DNA from: Arthrobacter sp. SLBN-122 | GTDB lineage: Bacteria; Actinomycetota; Actinomycetes; Actinomycetales; Micrococcaceae | Reading direction: 5' to 3' | NCBI RefSeq assembly: GCF_006715165.1 | Contig: NZ_VFMS01000001.1 | Span: forward strand, 1,178,001-1,242,000 | Length of the DNA stretch: 64,000 bases | Shown here: positions 53,227 through 61,841 of the stretch, piece by piece | How the letters are laid out: each line of letters starts with the position of its first letter | Numbering within the stretch: the first letter of the stretch is position 1 | The notes under the pieces: generated by a model | Told to the model about the DNA's origin: nothing | The model's input: the letters and a program-made list of their open reading frames with translations, nothing else | Database searches by the model: none | Translations under genes and position numbers: made by a program

Positions 53227-53631
53227 GTGACCAACAGCGAGCAGCAGCCAGGACCGGCAGGCCCGCCCCCGCGCGGAAGAATCGCCGAACGGCTGCTGCC
53301 CGGCGGCGAGGAACCCGACCCCCGCTTCACTCTTGCCAACGAGCGAACCTTCCTGGCGTGGATCCGTACGTCGCTCGCGCTGCTGGCGGGCGGCATTGCC
53401 GTCGAGGCGTTCACGTCCGGCCTCTTCATCGAGCCTGTCCGGAAAGGCCTGGCCGTCCTCCTGCTCCTGCTGGGCATGATGCTCAGCGGTGGCGCCGCCG
53501 TGCGGTGGCTTCGGGTGGAACGGAGCATGCGCACCAAGGCACCGCTGCCCCTGCCGCTCTTCGTGCCCCTGTTGGCCGGGGCAGGCGCGCTGGCTGCCGC
53601 CGTCGTACTGGTCTTTATCCTCTGGCGCTGA
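53227..53631 (+). CDS. DUF202/YidH-family membrane protein
   Basis: A 134-residue protein with a disordered, Pro-rich N terminus. The DUF202 signature LANERTFLAWIRTSLALLAGGIAVEAF is at residues 36-62, and three membrane helices follow. Function unknown. GTG start at 53227. A second DUF202 gene follows 4 bp after its stop; such pairs are common. Confidence 0.85.
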   Translation: MTNSEQQPGPAGPPPRGRIAERLLPGGEEPDPRFTLANERTFLAWIRTSLALLAGGIAVEAFTSGLFIEPVRKGLAVLLLLLGMMLSGGAAVRWLRVERSMRTKAPLPLPLFVPLLAGAGALAAAVVLVFILWR

Positions 53632-53635
53632 GCCG

Positions 53636-53968
53636 ATGGCATCGCGCGCACCCAGCCACCATGGCGACCCCGGCCTGCAGCCCGAACGGACGGCCCTCGC
53701 CTGGGGCCGGACCATGCTGGCGCTGGTGACGGCGAGCGCCTTCTTCCTGCGCTGGCTTCCCACCTACGGGCCGCCCATCCTGATGCTGCCGGCGATCTCC
53801 GGGGGCGCCGCCCTTGCCATTTACCTCACGCAGCGCCGCCGGTACCAGGCCAGGTCCCACGGCCTGGCAGGCGAAAGCATCGAGGCCGACCTCACAGCGG
53901 TGTTCTGGACCGCTGCCGCCGGAGTTGTCCTTGGCGGGCTGGGCATTGTGGTGGTCCTGGTCAGCTAG
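53636..53968 (+). CDS. DUF202-like membrane protein, second of a pair
   Basis: A 110-residue protein. QPERTALAWGRTMLALVTASAFFLRW near the N terminus is the DUF202 core, followed by two more membrane helices with a basic loop (TQRRRYQARSHG). Immediately downstream of the first DUF202 gene; probably a hetero-oligomeric membrane partner. Confidence 0.82.
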   Translation: MASRAPSHHGDPGLQPERTALAWGRTMLALVTASAFFLRWLPTYGPPILMLPAISGGAALAIYLTQRRRYQARSHGLAGESIEADLTAVFWTAAAGVVLGGLGIVVVLVS

Positions 53969-53980
53969 GACATCAGTCAG

Positions 53981-54379
53981 CTAGAACATCGGCAGGACGA
54001 AGCCGGCCAGGAGCGCCACCGAGCCGATCGCCGTCAGGCAGCGCCCCAGGACCGAGGCCGTCCTGCCGGCTTCCTCCGGCGTGGTGGTTTGCCATTGGGT
54101 TGGGCGCTTGGGGTGGTAGTAGATGGGCAGGGTGTCCCCCACTGCCATGTCCCGGATGTCGTAGGGGGACATGGGCGCGTTGTGCACCTGGTGCCTCCGG
54201 TCGACCCAGCGGAACCCCACCCCGGTGGAATCGGAATACACCACGGCTTCGGCCACCTCCCACGGGTGCACGAAGCGGCGAAGGAAACCGGTGTAGAACA
54301 GCAGCCCCAGTCCGGCGGGCAGGCACAACCAGGTGAGCACTTCCAGGATGGGACCTGCCATATCGAGCGCAGTGGGCAT
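53981..54379 (-). CDS. DUF3592-type membrane protein
   Basis: About 132 residues: an N-terminal membrane helix (ILEVLTWLCLPAGLGLLFYTGF), an extracytoplasmic beta domain with VYYHPKRP-like YYHPKRPTQWQT typical of DUF3592, and a C-terminal helix (CLTAIGSVALLAGFVLPMF). Start ambiguous among ATG 54379 and 54361; neither has a good ribosome site. Convergent with the DUF202 pair. Function unknown. Confidence 0.7.
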   Translation of the reverse strand: MPTALDMAGPILEVLTWLCLPAGLGLLFYTGFLRRFVHPWEVAEAVVYSDSTGVGFRWVDRRHQVHNAPMSPYDIRDMAVGDTLPIYYHPKRPTQWQTTTPEEAGRTASVLGRCLTAIGSVALLAGFVLPMF

Positions 54380-54464
54380 GAAGTTGATGGTACAGCGCGG
54401 GGACTGGTGGCTTAAGCACCTGATCCGTACGCTGAAGGAGACCGGACCGACGTAAGGGGAAACC

Positions 54465-54701
54465 ATGAACGATCAGGACATTTTGACGCACATCCAGGCC
54501 CTGGTGGAGGAGGAGCACTCGCTGCGCGAGGGTTCCGGGGACGGGCAGGCGCCGGACCAGGCGCGCCTGAAGTACGTGGAGGAAAGCCTGGACCAGTGCT
54601 GGGACCTGCTGCGCCAGCGCCGGGCCAAGAAGGAATCGGGCGAAAACCCGAACGACGCCGAGCCCCGCCCCATCAGCGAAGTTGAGGGCTACCGGCAGTA
54701 A
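54465..54701 (+). CDS. DUF2630 family small protein
   Basis: A 78-residue helical, strongly charged protein: MNDQDILTHIQALVEEEHSLREG followed by RLKYVEESLDQCWDLLRQRRAKKE matches the actinobacterial DUF2630 family. Function unknown. Its stop overlaps the start of the nitrilase-family gene (TAATG), so the two are translated together. Confidence 0.88.
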   Translation: MNDQDILTHIQALVEEEHSLREGSGDGQAPDQARLKYVEESLDQCWDLLRQRRAKKESGENPNDAEPRPISEVEGYRQ

Positions 54702-55495
54702 TGCGGATTGCAGTAGCGCAGATCATCAGCGGCGCCGACACCGCCGCCAACCTTGAACTAGTGTGGGACTACGCCGCCCAGGCCAGCAATGCCGGCGCCC
54801 GGTTAGTGGTGTTTCCCGAGGCGACGATGCGCGCCTTTGGCCACTCGCTCAAAGACATTGCCGAGCCGCTGGACGGCCCCTGGGCCAGCGAGGTCCGCAG
54901 GATCGCCAAGGACCTGGACATCGCGATCGTGGCCGGCATGTTCACTCCCGGGAAGGACGGCCGCGTCCGCAATACGCTGCTGGTCACCGGCCCCGGGGTG
55001 GAAGCGTCCTACGACAAGGTGCATCTTTTTGACGCCTTCGGCTTTACCGAGTCCCGGACGGTTGATGCAGGGGAAGCGCCGGTGACGTTTGAGCTGGACG
55101 GGACCTTATTCGGCCTGGCCACCTGCTACGACGTGCGCTTCCCGGGCCTGTTCACGGCAAACGCCAACGCCGGCGCCCAGGTGAACATCGTGTGTGCTTC
55201 CTGGGGCGCCGGTGAGGGCAAGACCGAGCAGTGGGACCTGCTGGTGCGCGCCCGGGCGCTGGACAGCACCACATTTGTGGTTGCCTGTGGCCAGGGTGAT
55301 CCCGAAACCACTGGCGCAGGTCCCGCGGGTGCGGCTCCCACCGGAGTGGGACACAGCGCTATTGTCACCCCCTTGGGCAAACCGGTGGTGGCACTCGGCG
55401 GCAAGCCCGAACTCGCCGTCGTCGATATTGATCCCGCAACCGTGGATGACGTGCGGGCCACGCTGCCGGTGTTGGCCAACGCCCGCAGGTTCTAA
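54701..55495 (+). CDS. Carbon-nitrogen hydrolase (nitrilase superfamily)
   Basis: A 264-residue amidase-type enzyme. The catalytic triad is E40 in VFPEA, K106 in YDKVHLFD and C142 in TCYDVRFP. The overall form resembles omega-amidase/Nit2-like or deaminated-glutathione amidase proteins. The substrate is not determined. Coupled to the DUF2630 gene. Confidence 0.9.
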   Translation: MRIAVAQIISGADTAANLELVWDYAAQASNAGARLVVFPEATMRAFGHSLKDIAEPLDGPWASEVRRIAKDLDIAIVAGMFTPGKDGRVRNTLLVTGPGVEASYDKVHLFDAFGFTESRTVDAGEAPVTFELDGTLFGLATCYDVRFPGLFTANANAGAQVNIVCASWGAGEGKTEQWDLLVRARALDSTTFVVACGQGDPETTGAGPAGAAPTGVGHSAIVTPLGKPVVALGGKPELAVVDIDPATVDDVRATLPVLANARRF

Positions 55496-55640
55496 CCCCG
55501 TGAGGCGCCGTTCACCGCTCTGAAACAGAAGGCAAAACAGGGTACGACGGCGTTTCCCACCTTGGGCGGGCCGGGTGGCCTGTAGTGGCGGGAATCGCCG
55601 CGGAAATTCCCGCCGCGGGAGTCTTCAGCCAGAGCCGCCG

Positions 55641-55678
55641 TTTACATGCCGGAAACATGGCGGATACGTGAACTTCAC
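55641..55678 (+). promoter_or_regulatory. Two GlnR-box-like sites upstream of amtB
   Basis: TTTAC-N6-GAAAC (55641-55656) and GATAC-N6-TTCAC (55663-55678) begin 22 bp apart, two helical turns, as in the paired GlnR boxes before actinobacterial amtB genes. The first is close to the known GTNAC-N6-GAAAC form; the second is weaker. The 55496-55821 gap shows no gene. Confidence 0.55.
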
Positions 55679-55821
55679 GCGGGAGCAGTTTGTGTAACGT
55701 GGCCGCAACTTTAAGCGGCATTGGTTGAAACACGGGGCGCCAAAAATGGAACCCGGGGGAAATGCCCCGGGGCCAAACGGGCCCCTGGACCACGATCACG
55801 TTGCGAAGGGACCCACCGGTG

Positions 55822-57138
55822 GAAATCACTGCCCAACACGTCTGGCTGATGATTTCGGCCGCCATGGTTCTGCTGATGACCCCCGGGCTTGGCCTGTTCT
55901 ACGGCGGCATGACGCGCGCCAAGGCCGCGCTGAACATGATCATGATGAGTTTCATCTCGGCAGGAATCGTGGGCGTTGTCTGGGTTCTCTGGGGTTACTC
56001 GATGACCACGGGCGACGGCTTCCTGGGGCTCTTTGGAAATCCCTTCACCAGCTTCGGCCTGCAGAACCTGATGGGTTCGCCGGACCTCATCAAGGCCGGT
56101 TACAGCGCCACGTTCGCCATCATCACCGTGGCCCTCATCAGCGGGGCCATCGCAGACCGCGCCAAGTTCAGCGCCTGGGCTCTGTTCGTGCCCGTATGGA
56201 TCACGCTGATCTACTGCCCCCTCGCCTACATGGTCTGGGGTGGCGGCCTGATGAGTGCCGGCGGAGCCGTGACTGCAATCTTCGGCCAGGTGATCGACTT
56301 CGCCGGCGGCGCTGTAGTGGAGATCAGTTCAGGAACTGCCGCGCTGGTGCTGGCGGTCATCGTGGGCCAGCGCCATGGCTTCGCCAAGGACCCCAACCAC
56401 CGCCCCCACAACCTGCCCTTCATCATGCTGGGCGCGGCCATCCTGTGGTTCGGCTGGTTTGGCTTCAACGGCGGCGCCGCAACCAGCGTTGAACAGGCCG
56501 GCCTCATCTGGATCAACACCCTGGTGGCCCCTGCCGCAGCCATGCTCACCTGGCTCATTACCGAAAAGGTCCGCCACGGGCATCCCACCTCGCTGGGCGC
56601 CGCCTCAGGCGTTGTCGCCGGCCTGGTGGCCATCACCCCTTCCTGCGCCAACATCAGCCCAGTGGCAGCAATCGGCCTGGGCCTGGTGGCCGGAGCGGCG
56701 TGCTGTGTTTTCGTGGACCTCAAGTACCGCTTCGGCCTTGACGACTCCCTGGACGTGGTGGGTGTCCACCTGGGTGCCGGCCTCATCGGCACCCTGTCCC
56801 TGGGCTTCATCGCCCTGCCTGTGGATGGCCAGGGCGGCGGCCTCTTCTACGGCGGCGGTGTCCAGCAGCTCATTGCCCAGACAGCCGCCGTCGTCATTAC
56901 CCTGCTCTTGTCCGGCATTGGCACGGCAGTCATTGCCCGGATCATCAACAACACTGTGGGCTTCCGCGTCAGCCACGAGGCCGAGACCGCCGGCGTGGAC
57001 CTGTCCGAGCACGCCGAGACCGCCTACGCGTTCGGCGAGATCGGAGCAGGCTTTAATCCCCTGCGCCAGGCTGCGGTCCACATCCCCACCACTGCGGCTC
57101 CCGCAGAACGGCACGCCAAGGAAGACTCCTTCGCGTAG
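55822..57138 (+). CDS. amtB: Ammonium transporter
   Basis: A 438-residue Amt/Rh channel with about 11 helices. Signatures: MTPGLGLFYGGMTRAK near the N terminus, DFAGGAVVEISSGTAALVLA, LGAAILWFGWFGFNGGAA and the two channel histidine regions DVVGVHLGAGLIG and later helices. The GTG at 55822 is the best start (GAAGGG upstream); an in-frame ATG at 55762 would add 20 non-conserved residues. No glnK gene follows; instead a PadR gene converges after 3 bp. Nitrogen control by GlnR is inferred from the boxes upstream. Confidence 0.93.
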   Translation, partial: EITAQHVWLMISAAMVLLMTPGLGLFYGGMTRAKAALNMIMMSFISAGIVGVVWVLWGYSMTTGDGFLGLFGNPFTSFGLQNLMGSPDLIKAGYSATFAIITVALISGAIADRAKFSAWALFVPVWITLIYCPLAYMVWGGGLMSAGGAVTAIFGQVIDFAGGAVVEISSGTAALVLAVIVGQRHGFAKDPNHRPHNLPFIMLGAAILWFGWFGFNGGAATSVEQAGLIWINTLVAPAAAMLTWLITEKVRHGHPTSLGAASGVVAGLVAITPSCANISPVAAIGLGLVAGAACCVFVDLKYRFGLDDSLDVVGVHLGAGLIGTLSLGFIALPVDGQGGGLFYGGGVQQLIAQTAAVVITLLLSGIGTAVIARIINNTVGFRVSHEAETAGVDLSEHAETAYAFGEIGAGFNPLRQAAVHIPTTAAPAERHAKEDSFA

Positions 57139-57141
57139 GTC

Positions 57142-57768
57142 CTAGTCCGCGAGGATCTTGTACAGCGCGCGGCGGGTTTCGTCCATCTTCTCGACGGCAG
57201 CAGCACGCTGTTCCTGCGTCACGCCCGTGCGGAACTGGTGGATGGCGCCCAGGAGCTTGCCGATGCTTTGGTGGAAGTCCCTGTCAGCACTGTCCGGTTC
57301 GGCGTTCCAGGCGTTCTCCATCTCCTCGGCGTGCTCCGCCACGTAGGCCCTGCCTGCGTCGGTAAGGGCAAACTCTGTGCCGCGCCCTTCGCTCAGCGCC
57401 TCGATCAGGCCCTCGTCCACCAACTGCTGCAGCGTGGGGTAAATGGATCCCGGGCTTGGCCGCCACATTCCGCCGGTCTTCGCGGCGATGGTCTTGATCA
57501 GTCCGTAACCATTGGAGGGCGCCTCCGCCAGCAGCGAGAGGATGGCTGCGCGGACGTCACCCCGGCTGGCGCGCCGGCCGCCCCGTCCGAAACCCGGACC
57601 GAAGCCGGGTCCGAAGCCGGGTCCGAAACCCGGGCCAAAACCGGGCCCAAATCCAGGTCCGAAACCGGGACCCCGGTGCCCGTGGGGTCCCCGGTGGCCC
57701 CTCCCCCGCTCGAAACGCCCCTTGCCAAACTCGGGGCCCGGATTCCTGTCGTCGAATATGCCTTTCAT
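57142..57768 (-). CDS. PadR-family transcriptional regulator with Gly/Phe/Pro repeat N terminus
   Basis: A 208-residue protein. Residues 1-68 are basic and contain seven consecutive GFGP-like units. The PadR winged helix follows (DVRAAILSLLAEAPSNGYGLIKTIAAKTGGMWRPSPGSIYPTLQQLVDEGLIEA), then a helical dimerisation end. It probably represses itself and perhaps the divergent penicillin-binding protein gene through the palindrome at 57812-57845. The role of the repeats is unknown. Confidence 0.9.
   Translation of the reverse strand: MKGIFDDRNPGPEFGKGRFERGRGHRGPHGHRGPGFGPGFGPGFGPGFGPGFGPGFGPGFGRGGRRASRGDVRAAILSLLAEAPSNGYGLIKTIAAKTGGMWRPSPGSIYPTLQQLVDEGLIEALSEGRGTEFALTDAGRAYVAEHAEEMENAWNAEPDSADRDFHQSIGKLLGAIHQFRTGVTQEQRAAAVEKMDETRRALYKILAD
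57587..57670. repeat. Seven tandem 12-bp units inside the PadR gene
   Basis: Seven units of the form CCGAAGCCGGGT with small changes, encoding GFGP repeats on the minus strand. Two adjacent units (57599-57610 and 57611-57622) are identical, which suggests slippage and possible length variation between strains. Confidence 0.85.
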
Positions 57769-57811
57769 GGTGGCATGGTCCTTTCATTCCTGAAGTCGTC
57801 GCTGCTTATTC

Positions 57812-57845
57812 AGCGATAGTTAACGATATGTCGGTAACTATCGCT
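57812..57845. promoter_or_regulatory. Operator-like palindrome of the PadR regulator
   Basis: AGCGATAGTTA (57812-57822) and TAACTATCGCT (57835-57845) are perfect 11-bp inverted arms spaced by 12 bp, 44 bp before the PadR start and 103 bp before the penicillin-binding protein start. Confidence 0.65.
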
Positions 57846-57947
57846 GGTCAATGGTTTTGCGTGACCAAATCCTGACCTTCCCCCCCCCTGTTTCACCCCT
57901 TGGCCGGAGCGTATTCTGTTCCCACCTTCAAGGACGAGGGCTGAGGA

Positions 57948-60119
57948 ATGGTGAAGAGGCGGAAGCGCAGGCGTGGCTTTGGCGTTGCTCTGGGACGGAT
58001 CCTGGGGTTCCTTGCAGCGAGTGTCATGTGCGGCGTGCTGGTGGCCAGCCTGGTGGTCCCGGCGGTGGCAGCCGCAGGGATGGGTGTCAGTTCGTCCATT
58101 GGCTACTTCGAACGCCTGCCGGAGGAGCTGGCGGTGCAGCCGCCGTCGCAGGCTACGAAAGTCCTGACGTCCGACGGGCAGCCAATCGCAACGTTCTATG
58201 CGGAAAACCGCGTGCGCGTGCCGCTGGACCAGATGTCACCCTTCATCAAGGACGGCATTATCGCCATCGAGGACAGCAGGTTTTACGAACACGCAGGTGT
58301 GGATCCGCAGGGGATCCTGCGGGCACTGGTGTCCAACCTGACCAAGGGCGGCGAGCAGGGCGCATCGACCATCACCCAGCAGTACGTCACCAATGTCCTG
58401 AACGAGGCGCAACTTTCGCAGGACAGGCCGGACGAGGTGGTCCTGAACGGGCAGAAGACCCTCGGCGACAAACTGCGGGAGATGAAACTCGCCGTCACCT
58501 TGGAGAAGAAGTACACCAAGAACCAGATCCTCGAGGGTTACCTCAACATCGTATTCTTCAGCAGCAATGCCTACGGAATTGAAGCCGCGGCGCGCTACTT
58601 CTTCAGCACCACAGCGAAAGACCTGACGCTTCCCCAGGCAGCCCTGCTGGCCGGGCTGGTCAACAGCCCCACGCTGTACAACCCCGCCACCAATCCGGAC
58701 AAGTCCACGGTGCGCCGCAACCAGGTCCTGTCCGAGATGCTGCGCCTGAAAAAGATCACGCAGGCCCAGCACGATGAGGCCGTGGCCGCTCCCATCGAAT
58801 TGAAGATCACTCCGCAGCAGCAGGGTTGCGCCAATGCGGCCATGGCGCCGTACTTCTGCGACTACATCTCACACCTGATCCTGAACAACCCCGCCTACGG
58901 TCCGACGGAGCCTGAACGTGAGCGGAGGCTGTACCGGGGCGGCCTCACCATCATCACCACCTTGGACAGCAGGCTCCAGGCGGCCGCGCAGGCCCAGGTG
59001 GACGGGACTGCAGGCGCAAATCCGGACCGGTGGGCAGCTTCGCTGGTTACCGTTCAGCCCGGCAGCGGCAAGATCCTGGCGATGGCCCAAAACACCACAT
59101 TCCTTCCGCAACCCGGCAAGTTCGACACCAACCTGAACTTCAACGTGGATGCCAAGGACGCGCAGGGCAATGACCTGAACGGCGCCGGCGGATTCCAGCC
59201 GGGGTCCACCATGAAGCCCTTCACTTTCGCGGAATGGTTGAACGAGGGCAAGCCGATTACCGCCGAAGTGGACGCATCGAAGCGGGTCTACCCCCTGGGC
59301 TTCCCGTGGAAGGACAGCTGCGGCAAGGTGCTGGGAGCCTACAGCACTGCGCAGGCAAACCCTGCCCTTGGTGCTGCCGATGACCTGCAGAACGCGGAAG
59401 AGGGCTTCTACCGGCGCATGCCAGTCAACTACGGCCTCTACAACTCGATCAACACCGCCACCTTCGCTTCGGCATCCCAGCTGGACTTCTGCGGCATCCA
59501 GAAGATGGTGGATGCCGTGGGCCTGCACAGTGGCCTCGACAGCAGCCCTGTCAACATGCACCAGCTGGGCAACCTGCTGGGTGGCACCGGCGTTGCCCCC
59601 CTCACCCTTGCGAACGCGTTTGCCACTTTCGCCACGGACGGCCGCTACTGCGCACCCATCGCAGTGGCTGAGATCACGGATGCGGCCGGAGCGAAACTGC
59701 CTGCCCAGGCATCGGACTGCCACGACGCCGTCAAACCGGACGTGGCCCGCGGCGTCAACTCGGTGCTGCAGGATGTCCTGAAGAAGGGCTCCGGCGTCTG
59801 GATCAACCCCAAAGTGCATGACAAGGTTCCCACTGCGGCCAAGACCGGCACCTCGAACAACAACGGTTCCACCTGGGTGGTGGGGTACACCACCGGGCTG
59901 GTCACCGCGTCCTTCTTCGGCGACGCCCTGGAAGGCCAAAAGCGGGCAGGACAGAACGTGACCATCAACGGCACCTTTTACCCGCGCCTTGATGGGTTCA
60001 TGATCGCCGGGCCGCAGTGGGCCAACTACATGCTCAAGGTGGCACCGCTTTATCCCGCTGCGCCGTTCGCGCCGCCTCCCGCGTCCATGATCGGCCCCAA
60101 CCCCAATTACAAACCCTAG
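57948..60119 (+). CDS. Class A penicillin-binding protein (transglycosylase/transpeptidase)
   Basis: A 723-residue bifunctional peptidoglycan synthase. A basic N terminus and one membrane anchor (residues 15-45) precede the GT51 transglycosylase: catalytic E108 in IAIEDSRFYEHAGVDPQGI, then GASTITQQYVTN and EGYLNIVFFSSNAYGIEAAA. The transpeptidase has the active serine in GSTMKPF, the SxN in YNSINTA and KTGTSN. A Pro-rich end lacks the PASTA domains of some actinobacterial PBPs. It acts at the outer face of the membrane. Confidence 0.95.
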   Translation: MVKRRKRRRGFGVALGRILGFLAASVMCGVLVASLVVPAVAAAGMGVSSSIGYFERLPEELAVQPPSQATKVLTSDGQPIATFYAENRVRVPLDQMSPFIKDGIIAIEDSRFYEHAGVDPQGILRALVSNLTKGGEQGASTITQQYVTNVLNEAQLSQDRPDEVVLNGQKTLGDKLREMKLAVTLEKKYTKNQILEGYLNIVFFSSNAYGIEAAARYFFSTTAKDLTLPQAALLAGLVNSPTLYNPATNPDKSTVRRNQVLSEMLRLKKITQAQHDEAVAAPIELKITPQQQGCANAAMAPYFCDYISHLILNNPAYGPTEPERERRLYRGGLTIITTLDSRLQAAAQAQVDGTAGANPDRWAASLVTVQPGSGKILAMAQNTTFLPQPGKFDTNLNFNVDAKDAQGNDLNGAGGFQPGSTMKPFTFAEWLNEGKPITAEVDASKRVYPLGFPWKDSCGKVLGAYSTAQANPALGAADDLQNAEEGFYRRMPVNYGLYNSINTATFASASQLDFCGIQKMVDAVGLHSGLDSSPVNMHQLGNLLGGTGVAPLTLANAFATFATDGRYCAPIAVAEITDAAGAKLPAQASDCHDAVKPDVARGVNSVLQDVLKKGSGVWINPKVHDKVPTAAKTGTSNNNGSTWVVGYTTGLVTASFFGDALEGQKRAGQNVTINGTFYPRLDGFMIAGPQWANYMLKVAPLYPAAPFAPPPASMIGPNPNYKP

Positions 60120-60153
60120 GGCCGGTTACCTGCCGTGGGTGGAACCCCTTGTC

Positions 60154-60747
60154 CTAGCCTGTCCCCTTCCACAGCCGCTTCCACCAGGAACGCCCCTGCT
60201 CCGGCTCGGCAGGAAGTTCCACAACCCGCGCTGCCCGCCGGCCGCGCCAGCGCTCCACTTCTTCCTCCACGTCACGGGTCTTGGTGATCACCGGCGGCCC
60301 GCCCTGCAGCTGGCGGCGGGCATCGATCACCCGCCGGTTGAAATCCTGCAGGAGATCCCGGACCTGCTGCTCCGTGTATTGGACGTCCAGCTTGGCATCG
60401 AGTTCAGCATCCTCGGTGCGGAGCAGGATGGCAGCCGGGCCCAGGCCGCTGATGTTCTCGCGCTGGATCAGCCCCTTGACCCACCAGTCGGGATCGTAGG
60501 ATTCGCCCAGGCCGGGGATCGGCTTGCCCGCGTACTTGAGGTTGTCGAACTTGCCGTGCGCCATGGCGTCCCGGACCAGGTATTCGGCGCGGGCGGCGTC
60601 GCTGACTTTCCTGCGCTTCTCCCGCTCCTGGGCGTCGAGGGCATCCAGCGCGGCTTCCTCTTCGGCGCTGATGCCCGCGCCGCGGTATGAACGGAGCTCC
60701 GCCGCCCTCTCCAGGCGCTTCCGGAAATCCCCTGCCCCGCCGCTCAT
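60154..60747 (-). CDS. DUF1992 (DnaJ-homologue subfamily C28-like) protein
   Basis: About 197 residues. The central region RDAMAHGKFDNLKYAGKPIPGL and DPDWWVKGLIQRENISGLGPAAILLR is the DUF1992 conserved domain also seen in DNAJC28. There is no J domain. The rest is charged and helical. The ATG at 60747 (AAGGCGG upstream) is preferred to a GTG three codons earlier. Convergent with the penicillin-binding protein gene. Function unknown. Confidence 0.85.
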   Translation of the reverse strand: MSGGAGDFRKRLERAAELRSYRGAGISAEEEAALDALDAQEREKRRKVSDAARAEYLVRDAMAHGKFDNLKYAGKPIPGLGESYDPDWWVKGLIQRENISGLGPAAILLRTEDAELDAKLDVQYTEQQVRDLLQDFNRRVIDARRQLQGGPPVITKTRDVEEEVERWRGRRAARVVELPAEPEQGRSWWKRLWKGTG

Positions 60748-60820
60748 CGCTGCCACCGCCTTCCCTCGGGCTGACTGGCTTCCAGTATTTCAGCGGCGGG
60801 CTTGCTCTATCAACGCCCAA

Positions 60821-60866
60821 AGGTGGGCGGACGACGGCGGGACGTCCCGCCGTCGTCCGCCCACCT
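60821..60866. terminator. 46-bp perfect palindrome (terminator or cruciform)
   Basis: The sequence from AGGTGGGCGG at 60821 to CCGCCCACCT at 60866 is its own reverse complement with no spacer: 23-bp arms. It lies after the SRPBCC gene and before the DUF1992 gene, both on the minus strand. It is far longer than the other terminators here. Confidence 0.8.
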
Positions 60867-60895
60867 GGCGCCGTGGCGGAGGTTGGTGACGGCAA

Positions 60896-61393
60896 TCAGG
60901 CGTTGGCGTGCTCGGCGAGGATGCCATCGATCTGGCCCACGGCCTCCTTGAGGCCCTCTTCCATGCCCATCTGCATCACCTGCTCCAGCTGTTCCTCGGA
61001 CTCAAACGTGGACAGGATGGTCATTCTGGTCCGCTCCCCCGCGGGCTCAAGGGTGACTGTGGCGTGGCTGATACCCAATTCCCCGGTGGGATTGCCGTCA
61101 TTGTCCGCAAAGCCGTCGTTGAACTCGAGCTGGCGCGGCGCCTCGATACTGGTGAACTCCCACCAGCCGTGCGCCTTGTCCCCTTCAGGACCTGTCATGT
61201 AGTAGCTGGCCTTGCCGCCCGGAACGAAGTCATGCCTGTAGAAGGTGGCCGGGTAGGTGGGTGGACCCCACCAGCGCTCCAGCTGCCGCGGGTCCTCGAA
61301 GAGCTGCCAGACGCGTTCCACGCCGGCATCGAACTCGGCAACCAGGGTGAGGCTCAGGGCCTCGGGGTTCTTATCCGTACTGATGACTGTCAT
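60896..61393 (-). CDS. SRPBCC/AHSA1-like domain protein
   Basis: A 165-residue START-like fold protein: ALSLTLVAEFDAGVERVWQLFEDPRQLERWWGP at the start, the PGGKASYYMTGPEGDKAHGWWEF middle and a C-terminal helix EEQLEQVMQMGMEEGLKEAVGQID. This is the Aha1/SRPBCC-type binding cavity of unknown ligand. Encoded 12 bp after an ArsR-type gene; such ArsR-SRPBCC pairs are frequent. Confidence 0.92.
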   Translation of the reverse strand: MTVISTDKNPEALSLTLVAEFDAGVERVWQLFEDPRQLERWWGPPTYPATFYRHDFVPGGKASYYMTGPEGDKAHGWWEFTSIEAPRQLEFNDGFADNDGNPTGELGISHATVTLEPAGERTRMTILSTFESEEQLEQVMQMGMEEGLKEAVGQIDGILAEHANA

Positions 61394-61405
61394 GGCAAAG
61401 CCTTC

Positions 61406-61738
61406 CTAACCTTCAGCGAGAATCTCTTCCATCCTGGCGGCGCGCTGCCGCCAGATCTGTTCATATTCATCGAGCAGCCGCCGGGCTTTTTCGAGTCCTT
61501 CGTGATTGCCCCGCACGATTTGCTCCCTTCCGCGTTTTTCCTTGGTGACCAAGGATGCGCGCTCCAACACCGCCACATGCTTCTGGACGGCCGCGAAGCT
61601 CATGGCGTAGAGGGCTGCCAGGCCCGAGACGGAGTACTCGCCGACAGTGGCCCGGCGGACGATGTCGCGGCGGGTGGAATCGGCGAACGCCTGGAAAAGG
61701 CGGTCCAGTTCGGTCTCACTCAGCTTATCTACAACCAT
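61406..61738 (-). CDS. ArsR-family regulator
   Basis: A 110-residue winged-helix protein: LFQAFADSTRRDIVRRATVGEYSVSGLAALYAMSFAAVQKHVAVLERASLVTKEKRGRE. It lacks metal-binding cysteines and belongs to the group paired with SRPBCC genes. The ATG at 61736-61738 has no Shine-Dalgarno and lies inside a palindrome right after a -10, so the message is probably leaderless. Confidence 0.9.
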   Translation of the reverse strand: MVVDKLSETELDRLFQAFADSTRRDIVRRATVGEYSVSGLAALYAMSFAAVQKHVAVLERASLVTKEKRGREQIVRGNHEGLEKARRLLDEYEQIWRQRAARMEEILAEG

Positions 61739-61775
61739 TTGGTTGTAGATTAGCCCTCAGGTAGACGTGCGTCAA
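61727..61775 (-). promoter_or_regulatory. Promoter with operator overlapping the arsR start codon
   Basis: Minus-strand TTGACG (61770-61775), 17 bp, TAATCT (61747-61752). A perfect 11-bp palindrome (ATCTACAACCA/TGGTTGTAGAT, 61727-61750) spans the -10 and the ATG. The predicted start point falls at or within a few bases of the ATG. Confidence 0.65.
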
Positions 61776-61841
61776 TGGGTTCTGGTCGCATCCATCCGGC
61801 GCCCCCGCCGCCGCCCTGCCGGTGCCGGTATCTTGAACCCC

